Assembly: GCA_050740255.1 (NCBI GenBank)
Contig: JBOICV010000150.1
Location: 1 to 64,000, forward strand
Source: JBOICV01 sp050740255
Lineage (GTDB): Bacteria; Pseudomonadota; Gammaproteobacteria; Nevskiales; JBOICV01
Reading direction: 5' to 3'
DNA: 64,000 nt
Part shown: in pieces, positions 55,810 to 64,000 of the stretch
Numbering within the stretch: the stretch's first letter is position 1
Layout of the letters: each line of letters begins with the position of its first letter
The notes under the pieces: model-generated
What the model was told of the DNA's origin: nothing
The model's input: the letters and a program-made list of their open reading frames with translations, nothing else
Databases searched by the model: none
Program-made: the position numbers and the translations under genes

Positions 55810-56190
55810 ATGAACATCCGCGTCATCCATAGCTTGATCCTGCTGTTCGGCCTGAGTCTTTGTGGCGTGGCGCTGTCAGCCACAGAACCCGACAAGGAAA
55901 AAGGCTCCGGCCGCAAAGTGGACGAGCCTTTGCCGGAAACTTACGAGCCGCTGATGGGTTCGCCGCGCAACGACGAGGATTTTTCACGTGAACTGAAAGA
56001 ACTCCGCCAGCTCAAGGAAGAACAGCAGAAAGAGAAGAATCTGAAAGAAGAAATCCCCGTCGCCAGTCCCAAACCGCCGGCGAAGAATTACCCTATCCAG
56101 GAACCCAAACCCGATGCGCCGCCCGCTGCTCCGACCGGCACGCCGCCGGTCGAAGAGCAGGGCGACCAGCTACGCATTCGCGATCGCTGA
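55810..56190 (+). CDS. Secreted Pro/Lys/Glu-rich protein, unknown
   Basis: The 126-residue protein has a signal peptide (MNIRVIHSLILLFGLSLCGVALS) and then a low-complexity, charged and proline-rich region (LKELRQLKEEQQKEKNLKEE, then PKPPAKNYP...APTGTPP) that looks disordered and could span part of the periplasm. No enzymatic motif is seen. It overlaps the minus-strand DUF2834-like gene tail to tail by 21 bp. Confidence 0.72.
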   Translation: MNIRVIHSLILLFGLSLCGVALSATEPDKEKGSGRKVDEPLPETYEPLMGSPRNDEDFSRELKELRQLKEEQQKEKNLKEEIPVASPKPPAKNYPIQEPKPDAPPAAPTGTPPVEEQGDQLRIRDR

Positions 56191-56493
56191 TGCGGGCTGA
56201 TTAATGACGGCGTATTCGCGCCGGATCAGATAAACCAGCGGCGCCAGGGTTCCCGCAACGAGCGTCGCAATCACCCAGGGCCAGGCATTCACACCGCGGC
56301 GTTTCGCGTCCGCCAGCATCCAGCCGCTGATCAGCAGGCAGCCGATGACCAGGTCAAACAACACCTGCATTGACGCCGGATTGGCGAAGCCCGCCTTCCA
56401 GATACCGAAGTAGCCGTACTCCAGCATTACCCAGCCGCTATAGACGGCGAAATCAATCAGCAGGAAGTACAGCAGAAATAATTTGAGTTTCAT
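56170..56493 (-). CDS. DUF2834-like membrane protein
   Basis: The 107-residue protein has three hydrophobic segments (LKLFLLYFLLIDFAVYSGWVMLEYG, VLFDLVIGCLLISGWMLADAKRRG and WVIATLVAGTLAPLVYLI) as in DUF2834. I took the ATG at 56493, which follows GGAGGGCAAT, rather than an ATG four codons upstream. The function is unknown. It is divergent from the regulator at 56620 across the palindrome at 56551. Confidence 0.75.
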   Translation of the reverse strand: MKLKLFLLYFLLIDFAVYSGWVMLEYGYFGIWKAGFANPASMQVLFDLVIGCLLISGWMLADAKRRGVNAWPWVIATLVAGTLAPLVYLIRREYAVINQPASAIANA

Positions 56494-56550
56494 ATTGCCC
56501 TCCATTGGTCAGCGACGGGCTTACAATCCCCCCAACAGGTCAAGCTGGCA

Positions 56551-56567
56551 ATTACCCGTCAGGTAAT
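56551..56567. promoter_or_regulatory. Palindrome, candidate operator
   Basis: ATTACC-CGTCA-GGTAAT has 6-bp arms around a 5-bp centre, midway between the divergent DUF2834-like and XRE-regulator genes. It may be the binding site of the regulator and control both promoters. Confidence 0.5.
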
Positions 56568-56619
56568 CGCAACCGACTCTACGCGGCGCGAGGATGACCG
56601 CGTTAATCAGGAGACGACC

Positions 56620-57465
56620 ATGTCCGCAGTCATGCCTTTTGAAGCCCTCACCGCCGCCAGCGGTGGATTCTCGTCGCTGCTGAAAGCCTGGCGTGGCGCG
56701 CGCAAATTGAGTCAGCTCGATCTGGCGCTGGAAGCCGGCGTGTCGCAGCGGCACTTAAGTTTTCTGGAATCCGGCCGGGCGCAGCCGAGCCGCGAGATGG
56801 TGCTGCAGCTTTGCGACGCGCTGGATGTGCCGCTGCGCGAGCGCAACACCCTGCTGGAAGGCGCCGGCTTCGCCGCGCTTTACCGCGAACGCGGACTCGA
56901 TAGCGCCGAGATGAACGTCGTGCGCCAGGCGCTGGAAATATCGCTCAAGCACCACGAGCCATTTCCGGCGATCGTGGTGAATCTCGACTGGAACATCGTG
57001 CTGCGCAACCAGCCGGCGGAGAAATTTCTGGGCTTGCTCGGTCCGCCGGAAAAAGTCTGGGCGCGGGTTGATCCCAGCGGTGAATTCAATGCCATGCGCA
57101 TGACCTTGCATCCGCAAGGTATGCAGCCGCTCCTGAAAAACTGGGAGCAGGTGGTAACTCTGATTTTGAGCCGCTTGCAGCGCGAAGTTGCGGCTGCTCC
57201 CGCCAGCCATAAATTGCGCGCCTTGTATCAGGAAGTCAGCGCTTATCCCGGCATGCCCGCACGCATGCTGACCAACTGGCAGGCACCGCCGCCGCCGATT
57301 CTGCCGCTCGAGCTGGGCGTCGGCGATGTTTCACTGAAGGTGTTCACCATGATCTCGACTTTCGGCACCGCCCAGGACATCACCGCCGACGAGCTGCGGC
57401 TCGAATACTTTTATCCGGGCGACGATTTCACCGCGGATTTCTTCCGGCGGCTGGCGGACAGCTAA
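56620..57465 (+). CDS. XRE-family regulator with MmyB-like ligand domain
   Basis: The 281-residue protein has a helix-turn-helix (LLKAWRGARKLSQLDLALEAGVSQRHLSFLESGRAQPSR, about residues 20-58). A C-terminal MmyB-type domain follows (PAIVVNLDWNIVLRNQPAEKFLGLL), which in relatives binds fatty-acyl ligands. It begins with an ATG after CAGGAGACG. Its divergent neighbour, the DUF2834-like membrane protein, is a candidate target via the palindrome at 56551. Confidence 0.9.
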   Translation: MSAVMPFEALTAASGGFSSLLKAWRGARKLSQLDLALEAGVSQRHLSFLESGRAQPSREMVLQLCDALDVPLRERNTLLEGAGFAALYRERGLDSAEMNVVRQALEISLKHHEPFPAIVVNLDWNIVLRNQPAEKFLGLLGPPEKVWARVDPSGEFNAMRMTLHPQGMQPLLKNWEQVVTLILSRLQREVAAAPASHKLRALYQEVSAYPGMPARMLTNWQAPPPPILPLELGVGDVSLKVFTMISTFGTAQDITADELRLEYFYPGDDFTADFFRRLADS

Positions 57466-57616
57466 CCCGTCTTTTTTTGCTTAGATGTTGACTGCGCTCC
57501 CCTGCAACTGGACCCCCAACGGGGTAATTCTTGGACGCGGCGCGACACAGTTCTACGCGGAATTACTCAAACGGACCTATTTATGATCCGTACCGTGTTG
57601 TTCTCCTGTTCGATGC

Positions 57617-58987
57617 TCACGTCATTGGCGCTACGACCGGCCGATACTTGGGTCTCCGATCGTCCACCCGCTTTGCCTTTGATACGGCGCGCGGCAGCGT
57701 GTTGGGCCGGAGTACTTCAATCGTGAAGTTGATGTTGGTGTCGTTCTTGAGTTTGCGTTGTACGCGCTCACCAAGATCGGCTGCGAGCGCGTCGAAGTCT
57801 TCCGCCTTCAGCGATGGATCAATTTCCACTTGAACCGTCGCCTGATCCAGGGCGCCTTTGGATTCCATGACGATCAGGAATTCAACGCCGGTTCCCGCGA
57901 CCTCCAGCAATGATCGCTGAACCTGGCTCGGATACACGTTGACGCCACGGATGATCAGCATATCGTCAATACGGCCGTATACGCCGAATGGCAGGCGCGG
58001 GTAGGTCCGGCCGCAGGCACAGGGCTTGTACGTCATCAGCGATTCGTCGCCGGAATGGAACCGGATCATCGGTTGTGAATCGCGGCGCAGGTGCGTGTAG
58101 ATGATGACGCCTTCACCCTCCTCCGGAACCGGCAGGTTCGGATCGGACTTGTCGACAATCTCGGTCCAGACCTGATCCTGAATGACGTGCATGCCACTAC
58201 CCGCTTCGCATTCGACATTCGTCGCCCATGGCGTCATTTCGGACGTCGTACCCATGTCTCTCACGGATATCCCCCAGCCCTTTTCCAGCGTGCGCCGCGT
58301 GGCCGGAACGCCCGCTCCCGGTTCTCCGACGAAGATGCCCAGGCGTAGCGGTGATTGCGCGGTGTCGTAACCGAGCGTTCTTGCGGTTTCGAGCATGTGT
58401 AAGGCATAGGTGGGCGTAGTCACCAGTACGGTGGAGCCCACCCGCCACATGAGCTGCAATTGCCGTTCGGTCTCGCCGGCGCCCAGCGGGAAAGCGGTCG
58501 CGCCGATGCGTTCTGTGGCGAGCAGGGCGCCCCAACCGCCCATGAACAGACTGAACAGGGTCGCCAGTTGGACTTTGTCATCCGGTCGGACGCCGGCCGT
58601 ATAGAACGCCTGCGCCATGACCTCGGCGATATAGCTCCAGTCGTTCTTCGATATCGCATACAGCGTTGGGGTACCGGTGGTCCCGGATGAGCCGTGGATT
58701 CGCGCAATCGTCCCATTTTCCGCGCCCAGGTACGAGCCAAACGGCGGGTGTTTAGCCTGGTCTTCGCGCAGCATCTGTTTGGTGATGATGGGCACCTTTC
58801 GCGTGAAGTCCTCCAGCGACTTGACCTGGGACGGGTGGAACCCGGCTCGCTGGTAGTGTTCCCGGTAAAATGCTACCCGCTCGTACACGCGATGTAGCTG
58901 ATGTTGGATCAGTGTGAGGACTTCCGCTTCGCGTTCCTGGCGCGACAGCGTCTCTTTGGACTTCGCCCAAAACACACTCTCGCTCAT
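57617..58987 (-). CDS. PaaK-like CoA ligase
   Basis: The 456-residue ligase has the ATP loop HGSSGTTGTPTLYAISKNDW (about residues 98-117), DMGTTSEMTPWATNVECEAGSGMH in the middle and YGRIDDMLIIRGVNVYPSQVQRSLLE at the C-terminus, as in the phenylacetate-CoA ligase family. GGAGGAAAAGC just before the ATG at 58987 supports that start. It faces the TetR-mutase operon, so it probably makes the CoA ester used by the mutase. The acid cannot be named. Confidence 0.88.
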   Translation of the reverse strand: MSESVFWAKSKETLSRQEREAEVLTLIQHQLHRVYERVAFYREHYQRAGFHPSQVKSLEDFTRKVPIITKQMLREDQAKHPPFGSYLGAENGTIARIHGSSGTTGTPTLYAISKNDWSYIAEVMAQAFYTAGVRPDDKVQLATLFSLFMGGWGALLATERIGATAFPLGAGETERQLQLMWRVGSTVLVTTPTYALHMLETARTLGYDTAQSPLRLGIFVGEPGAGVPATRRTLEKGWGISVRDMGTTSEMTPWATNVECEAGSGMHVIQDQVWTEIVDKSDPNLPVPEEGEGVIIYTHLRRDSQPMIRFHSGDESLMTYKPCACGRTYPRLPFGVYGRIDDMLIIRGVNVYPSQVQRSLLEVAGTGVEFLIVMESKGALDQATVQVEIDPSLKAEDFDALAADLGERVQRKLKNDTNINFTIEVLRPNTLPRAVSKAKRVDDRRPKYRPVVAPMT

Positions 58988-59126
58988 TGCTTTTCCTCCA
59001 TTCCTGCATGCGGCGGCGATGGGATTCGCCAGTGGCCCAGCCATCGCGCCCGACGCTTGTGACGTCTTGAACAATCAAGCGCGTTCGAGTATAACAAAAC
59101 AAATGTTTACTTAGCTATGGGGTCAT

Positions 59127-59720
59127 ATGAGGCCTGCGATCAGTCCTGTCAGACGGCAGAACAACCGGATTCAGCCCTTGCTGGACGCGGCGGCGGCGCA
59201 GTTTGCGCACCACGGCTACCACGGAACCACGATTCGTGACATCGCAGTGGGCGCCGGCATGACGCCGGGCGCCGTCTACTTCCACTTCGCATCGAAACAC
59301 GCGCTGTTGCTCGAAGTGTACGAAGAAGGTGTGCGCAGGGTGTTGAGCCGACTGGATCAAATTGCCGCGCCGGAAGCCGCTGCCTGGCAGCAACTGGAGA
59401 AAATGGCCATCGCGCATTTACAGGCGATTCTTGACCAAAGTGACTATGCGCGCGTCGTGATCCGCGTCTTTCCCGATGACGTCAAAGAAGTGTCGGATGA
59501 ATTGAAGTCTCAGCGAAATCTGTACGAGAAGCGGTTTCGCGCCGTCATAGACGAGATCCCCAGACTGAGTCCCCGCGAGCGGAAGTTCGCTCGGCTCTTG
59601 TTGCTGGGCGGCCTGAACTGGACGCCCTCCTGGTACCGGCCGGACCAGGACGGTGTCGATGCAATTGCCAGGGTATTCACCCGCCTGCTGCGGCGGGATA
59701 ACGATCAGAGGGAGACATAG
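59127..59720 (+). CDS. TetR-family regulator
   Basis: The 197-residue protein has the TetR N-terminal helix-turn-helix: RRQNNRIQPLLDAAAAQFAHHGYHGTTIRDIAVGAGMTPGAVYFHFASKHALLLEVYEEG. The C-terminal ligand domain is all-helical. It starts the mutase operon, lying 2 bp before the B12 subunit gene, and probably responds to a CoA ester or the free acid. A weak palindrome AAACA-AA-TGTTT (59097-59108) lies in the divergent spacer. Confidence 0.9.
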   Translation: MRPAISPVRRQNNRIQPLLDAAAAQFAHHGYHGTTIRDIAVGAGMTPGAVYFHFASKHALLLEVYEEGVRRVLSRLDQIAAPEAAAWQQLEKMAIAHLQAILDQSDYARVVIRVFPDDVKEVSDELKSQRNLYEKRFRAVIDEIPRLSPRERKFARLLLLGGLNWTPSWYRPDQDGVDAIARVFTRLLRRDNDQRET

Positions 59721-59722
59721 CC

Positions 59723-60166
59723 ATGACGATACGCGCTGCGCCACCACGAGTCGTGGTCACGAAAATCGGTCTCGATGGTCACGACCGTGGCAGCCGGATT
59801 ATCGCCGCCTTTCTGCGCGACGCCGGGATGGAAGTGATCTATACGCCACCCTGGCAGACGATTGATGCCGTGGTAAGAATTGCGAGCGACGAAGACGTTG
59901 ACGTCATCGGCATCAGTTCCCTGGCGACCGATCATCGTATCGTGCCGCAGCTCATGGATGCGCTGCGGCAGCGCGGGCTGACGCACATCGGCGTCGTGGT
60001 CGGCGGAATCGTGCCGGCCGATGAGAAACCCGCGCTGCTGGAAAGCGGCGTCAGCCGCATCTTTGATCCCGGTTCCTCACGCGACGATATTGTTGCCTGC
60101 GTCGGCAAGCTCGCTGCTCAAGCGCAACTGGCGCGCGCTCAGAACATCGGCGGAGAGTCGCCTTGA
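59723..60166 (+). CDS. Cobalamin-binding subunit of acyl-CoA mutase
   Basis: The 147-residue protein is a stand-alone B12-binding domain with the DxHxxG motif (Asp18, His20 and Gly23 in GLDGHDRG), which binds cobalamin in the base-off/His-on mode, plus VVVGGIVPADE near residue 93. Separate small subunits occur in isobutyryl-CoA and 2-hydroxyisobutyryl-CoA mutases. It precedes the large subunit (TTGA overlap). Confidence 0.94.
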   Translation: MTIRAAPPRVVVTKIGLDGHDRGSRIIAAFLRDAGMEVIYTPPWQTIDAVVRIASDEDVDVIGISSLATDHRIVPQLMDALRQRGLTHIGVVVGGIVPADEKPALLESGVSRIFDPGSSRDDIVACVGKLAAQAQLARAQNIGGESP

Positions 60167-61842
60167 AGAAGAACCCAGCCCCGCTCCAGGTAGCTGCGCC
60201 CGAAACGGCGCATTCAATCTGGACGCAGGAATACCGGTCCCAGATCGGGGATCAAACGATCCGCAATCGCTCGGACCTCGAGATTCATCCGCTCTATCTC
60301 CCGGACGGCAAGGAGGCCGAGGGATATGCGGCGAAACTAGGCTTCCCGGGTCAATTCCCTTACACCCGCGGCATCTACCCAACGATGCACCGCGGCCGCA
60401 CCTGGACCCAGCGGCAGCTCATAGGCCTTGGAGTTCCACAGGACTACAACGAGCGCGTGCGCCACCTTTTGGAGCACGGCGCGACCGCGATCAGTCTGCT
60501 GCCCTGCAATTCGGGCTTCCGCGGAGTTGATTGCGACGAGGTTGACCCCTTGTTGCTCGGCACCTGCGGAACCGTGATCAATACCACCGATCACATGGAT
60601 GCCGCGCTGGCCGGCGTGCCGATAGAAACCATATCCACCGCGCTGAACGACCCGTCGCCATTTACCTTGCTGGCATTTCTGCTGGGTACCGCTCGACGGC
60701 GCGGCGTTGCCTGGACCCGCCTTACCGGCACCTCGAATCAGAGCGACTACATCTCCCACTACGTCGCCAACCACATGTTCTACCGGCTCTCGCTGGCCGG
60801 CTCCCGTCGCGTGTTGCTGGATCACATCGAGTTCTGCCGGAAGCATGTTCCAAACTGGCATCCGGTATCGGTGGTCGGACAGCACATGCAGCAGGCCGGA
60901 GCGACGCCCGCCGAAACCATGGGATTCACCCTCTCAACCGCGATTCAGTACGCCGAGGACTGCATCGCTCGCGGCATGGATGCGGACCTGGTGCTGAAGC
61001 GCTACAGCTTCTTCTTCGATATCTCCATCAGCTTTTTTGAGGAAGTCGCGAAGTTTCGCGCGGCCCGGCGGATCTGGGCGCGGATTGCACGCGAGCGGCT
61101 CGGAGCGAAGCATCCCGTCTCCTGGCGATTCAAGTTTCATGGCCAGACCTCGGGCGTGGACCTGACGCAGCAGCAACCTTTGAACAATATTGCGCGCGTC
61201 GCCATTCAGGCAGCCGCGGGAATTTTCAGCGGTCTTCAGTCTCTGCACACGGACGCTTATGACGAAGCGATTTCCACTCCGACCGCGGAATCGGCGCGTA
61301 TCGCGGTGGCGACCCAGAACATATTGCGCGATGAAGCGCGCCTGTGCGATGTGATTGATCCGCTGGGCGGCTCGTACTACGTGGAGTCCCTGACGGACGA
61401 CATGGAGCGGCAAATCGAGGCGGTCATCGCCAAGATTGACGCCGCCGGCGGCATGTACAAGGCGGTTGAATCCGGCATTGTGCAACGCATGATTGGGCAA
61501 TCCGCGCTGGCCTTTCAACAGCGGGTTGAAAGCGGCGAACAAAAAATCGTCGGCGTCAATTGTTACCAGACTGAGGAATCCAATTCGACGATCCAAAAGA
61601 CCGAACGGCCAGACCTTGCCCGGGTCACGTCATTTGTTGAAGGTTTCAAAGCGTTCAAGGCCTCACGCAGCCAGGCGGCCGTGCGATCGGCGCTGGACGC
61701 GCTGGCCAGGGCGAGCAACTCGAAGACAGAAAATGTCTTCGAGCGTGTCATCGAGGCGGCGGACGCTGGCGTCACCCACGGCGAAATCGTCGCCTGCCTG
61801 CGCAAGGAACTTGGCTTCGGTCAGCCCCTCGTGTTCGTATGA
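60163..61842 (+). CDS. Divergent acyl-CoA mutase large subunit
   Basis: The 559-residue protein is a methylmalonyl-CoA mutase-type catalytic subunit: YPTMHRGRTWTQRQLIGLG (72-90), the conserved His241 in GQHMQQAGA, FDISISFFEEVAKFRAARR, QTSGVDLTQQQPLNN, QSLHTDAYDEA, and DPLGGSYYVESLT. The residue that is Tyr in MCM, Phe in ICM and Ile in HCM is Leu86, and the position of the HCM aspartate is Leu113. It starts with TTG at 60163, overlapping the B12 subunit stop. The substrate is unknown. Confidence 0.92.
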   Translation: MKKNPAPLQVAAPETAHSIWTQEYRSQIGDQTIRNRSDLEIHPLYLPDGKEAEGYAAKLGFPGQFPYTRGIYPTMHRGRTWTQRQLIGLGVPQDYNERVRHLLEHGATAISLLPCNSGFRGVDCDEVDPLLLGTCGTVINTTDHMDAALAGVPIETISTALNDPSPFTLLAFLLGTARRRGVAWTRLTGTSNQSDYISHYVANHMFYRLSLAGSRRVLLDHIEFCRKHVPNWHPVSVVGQHMQQAGATPAETMGFTLSTAIQYAEDCIARGMDADLVLKRYSFFFDISISFFEEVAKFRAARRIWARIARERLGAKHPVSWRFKFHGQTSGVDLTQQQPLNNIARVAIQAAAGIFSGLQSLHTDAYDEAISTPTAESARIAVATQNILRDEARLCDVIDPLGGSYYVESLTDDMERQIEAVIAKIDAAGGMYKAVESGIVQRMIGQSALAFQQRVESGEQKIVGVNCYQTEESNSTIQKTERPDLARVTSFVEGFKAFKASRSQAAVRSALDALARASNSKTENVFERVIEAADAGVTHGEIVACLRKELGFGQPLVFV

Positions 61843-62816
61843 ACGCGAGCGTGGCCGGCATTGACCGAGTGACCCACATACAAGGCTTGGCGGAAAGGGT
61901 CGTTCTTCGGGACCGGGCTGCGATTGGCCGTGCGATCACCCTGATCGAGAACGATTCCGCCGAAGGCGCCGAGTGCCATCGGCTGCTTCAACAGCATCGT
62001 GGAAAGGGGCTGGTGATAGGAATCACCGGACCGCCGGGCGCCGGCAAGTCCACGCTGATCGGGGCATACATAAACCTGTTGCGGAGAGAAAATAAAACCG
62101 TCGCGGTCATCGCGATTGACCCGTCGAGCCCCTTGACCGGCGGCGCCATTCTTGGCGATCGAATCCGCATGTCAGATCATGCCGCGGATGACGGCGTATT
62201 CATTCGCTCCGTCGCTTCGCGCGGACACGTGGGCGGCCTGTCCGCCACGGTTCACGGCGTGATCCAGGTGATGGAAGCGGCCGGTTATGACGTGGTCATT
62301 GTCGAGACGGTCGGGGCGGGCCAGTCTGAAACCGAAGTCGCTCAGATCGCGGACATCAAGGTCGTGGTCATGGCCCCTGGCCTGGGCGATCACGTACAGG
62401 CAATCAAAGCGGGGATTCTGGAGATCGCGGACATTCTGGTCGTCAACAAGGCAGATTCGCCGCTGGCGGATCAGGCCGCGCTGGAGCTAAGGGACATGCT
62501 GAAGCTCCGCAGGGAATCCGCGCGAGCCGTTGCCGTTGTGAAAACCAAGGCGATCTCCGCTGAAGGCCTGGACGAACTCGCAGGCGCGATCCAGCACATC
62601 GCCGGCAGGCTCGCTGCTGGCGGCAAGGCCGCTCGCGACAGAGACAGGGCTCGCGCCATGCTCGCATGGGCAGCAGCCGAACTCGTCAGAGGTGAACTCA
62701 TCAACAGCCGGTCGCAGACCGTCGTGGATCTGTGCGAGGCGGTCACCCTGGGCAAGCAAAGTCTTTCCTCGGCGGCGGCGGCACTGGTGAGTCCCCTGCT
62801 GGAGAGACTGCGTTAA
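61839..62816 (+). CDS. MeaB/ArgK-type GTPase, mutase chaperone
   Basis: The 325-residue G-protein has Walker A GPPGAGKST (64-72), the switch regions SVASRGHVGGLSATVHG and VETVGAGQSETEVAQIAD, and NKAD for base recognition. Such chaperones load cobalamin into mutases and protect or repair them. It overlaps the mutase stop by ATGA and ends the operon. This tight coupling supports it serving this mutase. Confidence 0.95.
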   Translation: MNASVAGIDRVTHIQGLAERVVLRDRAAIGRAITLIENDSAEGAECHRLLQQHRGKGLVIGITGPPGAGKSTLIGAYINLLRRENKTVAVIAIDPSSPLTGGAILGDRIRMSDHAADDGVFIRSVASRGHVGGLSATVHGVIQVMEAAGYDVVIVETVGAGQSETEVAQIADIKVVVMAPGLGDHVQAIKAGILEIADILVVNKADSPLADQAALELRDMLKLRRESARAVAVVKTKAISAEGLDELAGAIQHIAGRLAAGGKAARDRDRARAMLAWAAAELVRGELINSRSQTVVDLCEAVTLGKQSLSSAAAALVSPLLERLR

Positions 62817-62822
62817 GGCCGG

Positions 62823-64000
62823 CTACTTGAGTAGTCCCGAATTCACGATCGCCCGCGCATAGCCGGCCTCCGCCCGTTCGTTGCTGGTCGAGAACACGGC
62901 AACCACCGCATCGTGTGCCGGTGACACATAAATTCCCTGGCCATGGAATCCACTCTTGTAGAGATCACCGTCCTTGAATACCGCGTCCCACTGCCAGGAG
63001 TATGCAATCGGTTCCTCGCCAAACGTCGCCACCATCGCCGCGAGCTTTTGCGGTTTCACGTGGAGCTTGTGTCGCCCTCCATGCTGAATCATATCGAGCA
63101 CCGCGTCGGGAACAGCCGCCATCGCGGACTTTTTCAGGGGCTTTCCGCTTGGTGTGAACGCCATCCCGAACCGGGCCATGTCGCGCAGGCGCGATGAGAA
63201 CATGCCGTGCGCGATGGCGTCGCCTTCGGGCGTCAGCCCTGCCATCGCGTCGCCCTCGGCGCCGATTCGTGACCAGATACGTTCGGTCACGAGGTCCGCG
63301 TAGCGCTGACCGGTCACGCGCTCGAGCAGCAGGCCCAGCATGTTCGTATTTGCCGACGAGTATTCAAACGCCTCTCCCGGCGGACGTTTGCGGGTCATGC
63401 TCATCAGCGCCTGCCGATGTCCGAGGGCCGGCGCCGCCACGGGCGGCGTGAGGATGCGCTCGGCAAAAATCAGACGGCTCAGTTCGGATTTCGGCGAACT
63501 GTAGGACTCAAGGCCCAAATCCTCCGCATTGATTCCGCTGGCCTGGTCGGCCAGATCGCGCACTGGCGTGCCTTTCCAGCCGCTCGTCGCGAACTCCGGC
63601 AGGTAGTGCTCCACCGGCTGGTCTGCGTCGAGCCTTCCTTCGGCAACGAGCTGCGCAGCCAACAAGCCAGCCAGCGTCTTGCTGGCCGACCACCACAGAT
63701 GATTGTCGTTGGGCCGCATGCCTGGATACTGCTCGTAAACGATTCTCCCGCGATGCACGACGATGTAGCCCTGCACGCGTGACCGGGGATCCTTCAGCAT
63801 GTCGTCCAGTGACAACTCGCCCAGCGCAGTCCTGACCACGACTCCGCCGATCTTCGGATTGGGCGCCACCGGCAGTTCGCGTATCGAGCCGGACCGCGAC
63901 ACCACCTGGTGCGGGAAGAACTGCGCCATGTTGAGGTACATGTAAAGCGTCTGATCACGGGCCGCGGGCGTCTGCTGCGGGTCGTAGCTCTCCTGTATGG
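62823..64000 (-). CDS. Serine hydrolase of the beta-lactamase superfamily, N-terminus beyond window
   Basis: The frame is open from the stop at 62823 to the right edge, 392 codons, so the true start lies outside. The sequence has SxxK in WWSASKTLAG, YSSANTN (the YxN-like element) and a later SGFHGQGIYVSP that fits the third motif. Such proteins are esterases, peptidases or beta-lactamases. It is tail to tail with the MeaB-type gene, with a 6-bp gap. No signal peptide can be judged. Confidence 0.88.
   Translation of the reverse strand, partial: IQESYDPQQTPAARDQTLYMYLNMAQFFPHQVVSRSGSIRELPVAPNPKIGGVVVRTALGELSLDDMLKDPRSRVQGYIVVHRGRIVYEQYPGMRPNDNHLWWSASKTLAGLLAAQLVAEGRLDADQPVEHYLPEFATSGWKGTPVRDLADQASGINAEDLGLESYSSPKSELSRLIFAERILTPPVAAPALGHRQALMSMTRKRPPGEAFEYSSANTNMLGLLLERVTGQRYADLVTERIWSRIGAEGDAMAGLTPEGDAIAHGMFSSRLRDMARFGMAFTPSGKPLKKSAMAAVPDAVLDMIQHGGRHKLHVKPQKLAAMVATFGEEPIAYSWQWDAVFKDGDLYKSGFHGQGIYVSPAHDAVVAVFSTSNERAEAGYARAIVNSGLLK

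Noticed and set aside
57466..57616. Plus-strand open frame and the GTAATTC...GAATTAC inverted repeat downstream of the XRE gene
   Set aside because: The frame is the antisense of the ligase gene end. The repeat arms are only 7 bp and far apart, with no second copy seen.

Overview
The window is a GC-rich chromosomal segment from a proteobacterium, most likely a gammaproteobacterium. The clues are CstA with its YbdD partner, a YdbH/YdbL-like pair, MnmG, SufT, MsrB, an LpxL-type acyltransferase, LolA- and MMPL-type proteins, and a xanthomonadin-like pigment cluster. No rRNA, tRNA, CRISPR array, prophage or transposase gene is visible. The DNA is rich in short palindromic dispersed repeats of at least five families, and several of these run into coding sequences.

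Layout. 1-13.6 kb is housekeeping and accessory DNA: a MASE1 sensor fragment running off the left edge, small membrane proteins, cstA-ybdD, an alkyltransferase-like DNA-repair protein, a DUF1501/DUF1800 pair, MgtE, lysoplasmalogenase, MsrB and two methyltransferases. 14.4-30.5 kb is a probable aryl-polyene locus. A chorismatase (3-hydroxybenzoate source) and a flavin halogenase lie on the minus strand. A class III cyclase and a translationally coupled plus-strand run follow: ACP, COG4648-type membrane protein, acyl ligase, dehydratase, acyltransferase, LolA-like, MMPL exporter, ketosynthase, ketosynthase-like partner, second dehydratase, ketoreductase, GT2 and deacetylase. A HigBA-like toxin-antitoxin cassette sits between cyclase and ACP, flanked by a 41-bp direct repeat that duplicates the end of the cyclase gene.

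30.5-49 kb holds an esterase, ydbH/ydbL-like genes, a CPBP-like protein, Tag glycosylase, an Mpo1-like protein, a methyltransferase, and an mnmG-oppABCDF run whose coding and spacer DNA is peppered with repeats. After these come DUF3303, sterol-desaturase and M48 protease genes and a UvrD-family helicase. 49-57.5 kb holds an alpha/beta hydrolase, a hot-dog protein, an outer-membrane barrel plus His-rich lipoprotein pair, a cytochrome P450, DegV, SufT and an XRE/MmyB regulator.

57.6-62.8 kb is a compact catabolic-looking module. A PaaK-like CoA ligase is divergent from TetR, a stand-alone B12-binding subunit, a mutase large subunit and a MeaB-type GTPase. The gene order resembles the 2-hydroxyisobutyryl-CoA mutase locus, but the mutase carries Leu at two positions that set substrate choice in known acyl-CoA mutases. 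It is therefore the best candidate here for an undescribed activity. A serine hydrolase runs off the right edge.
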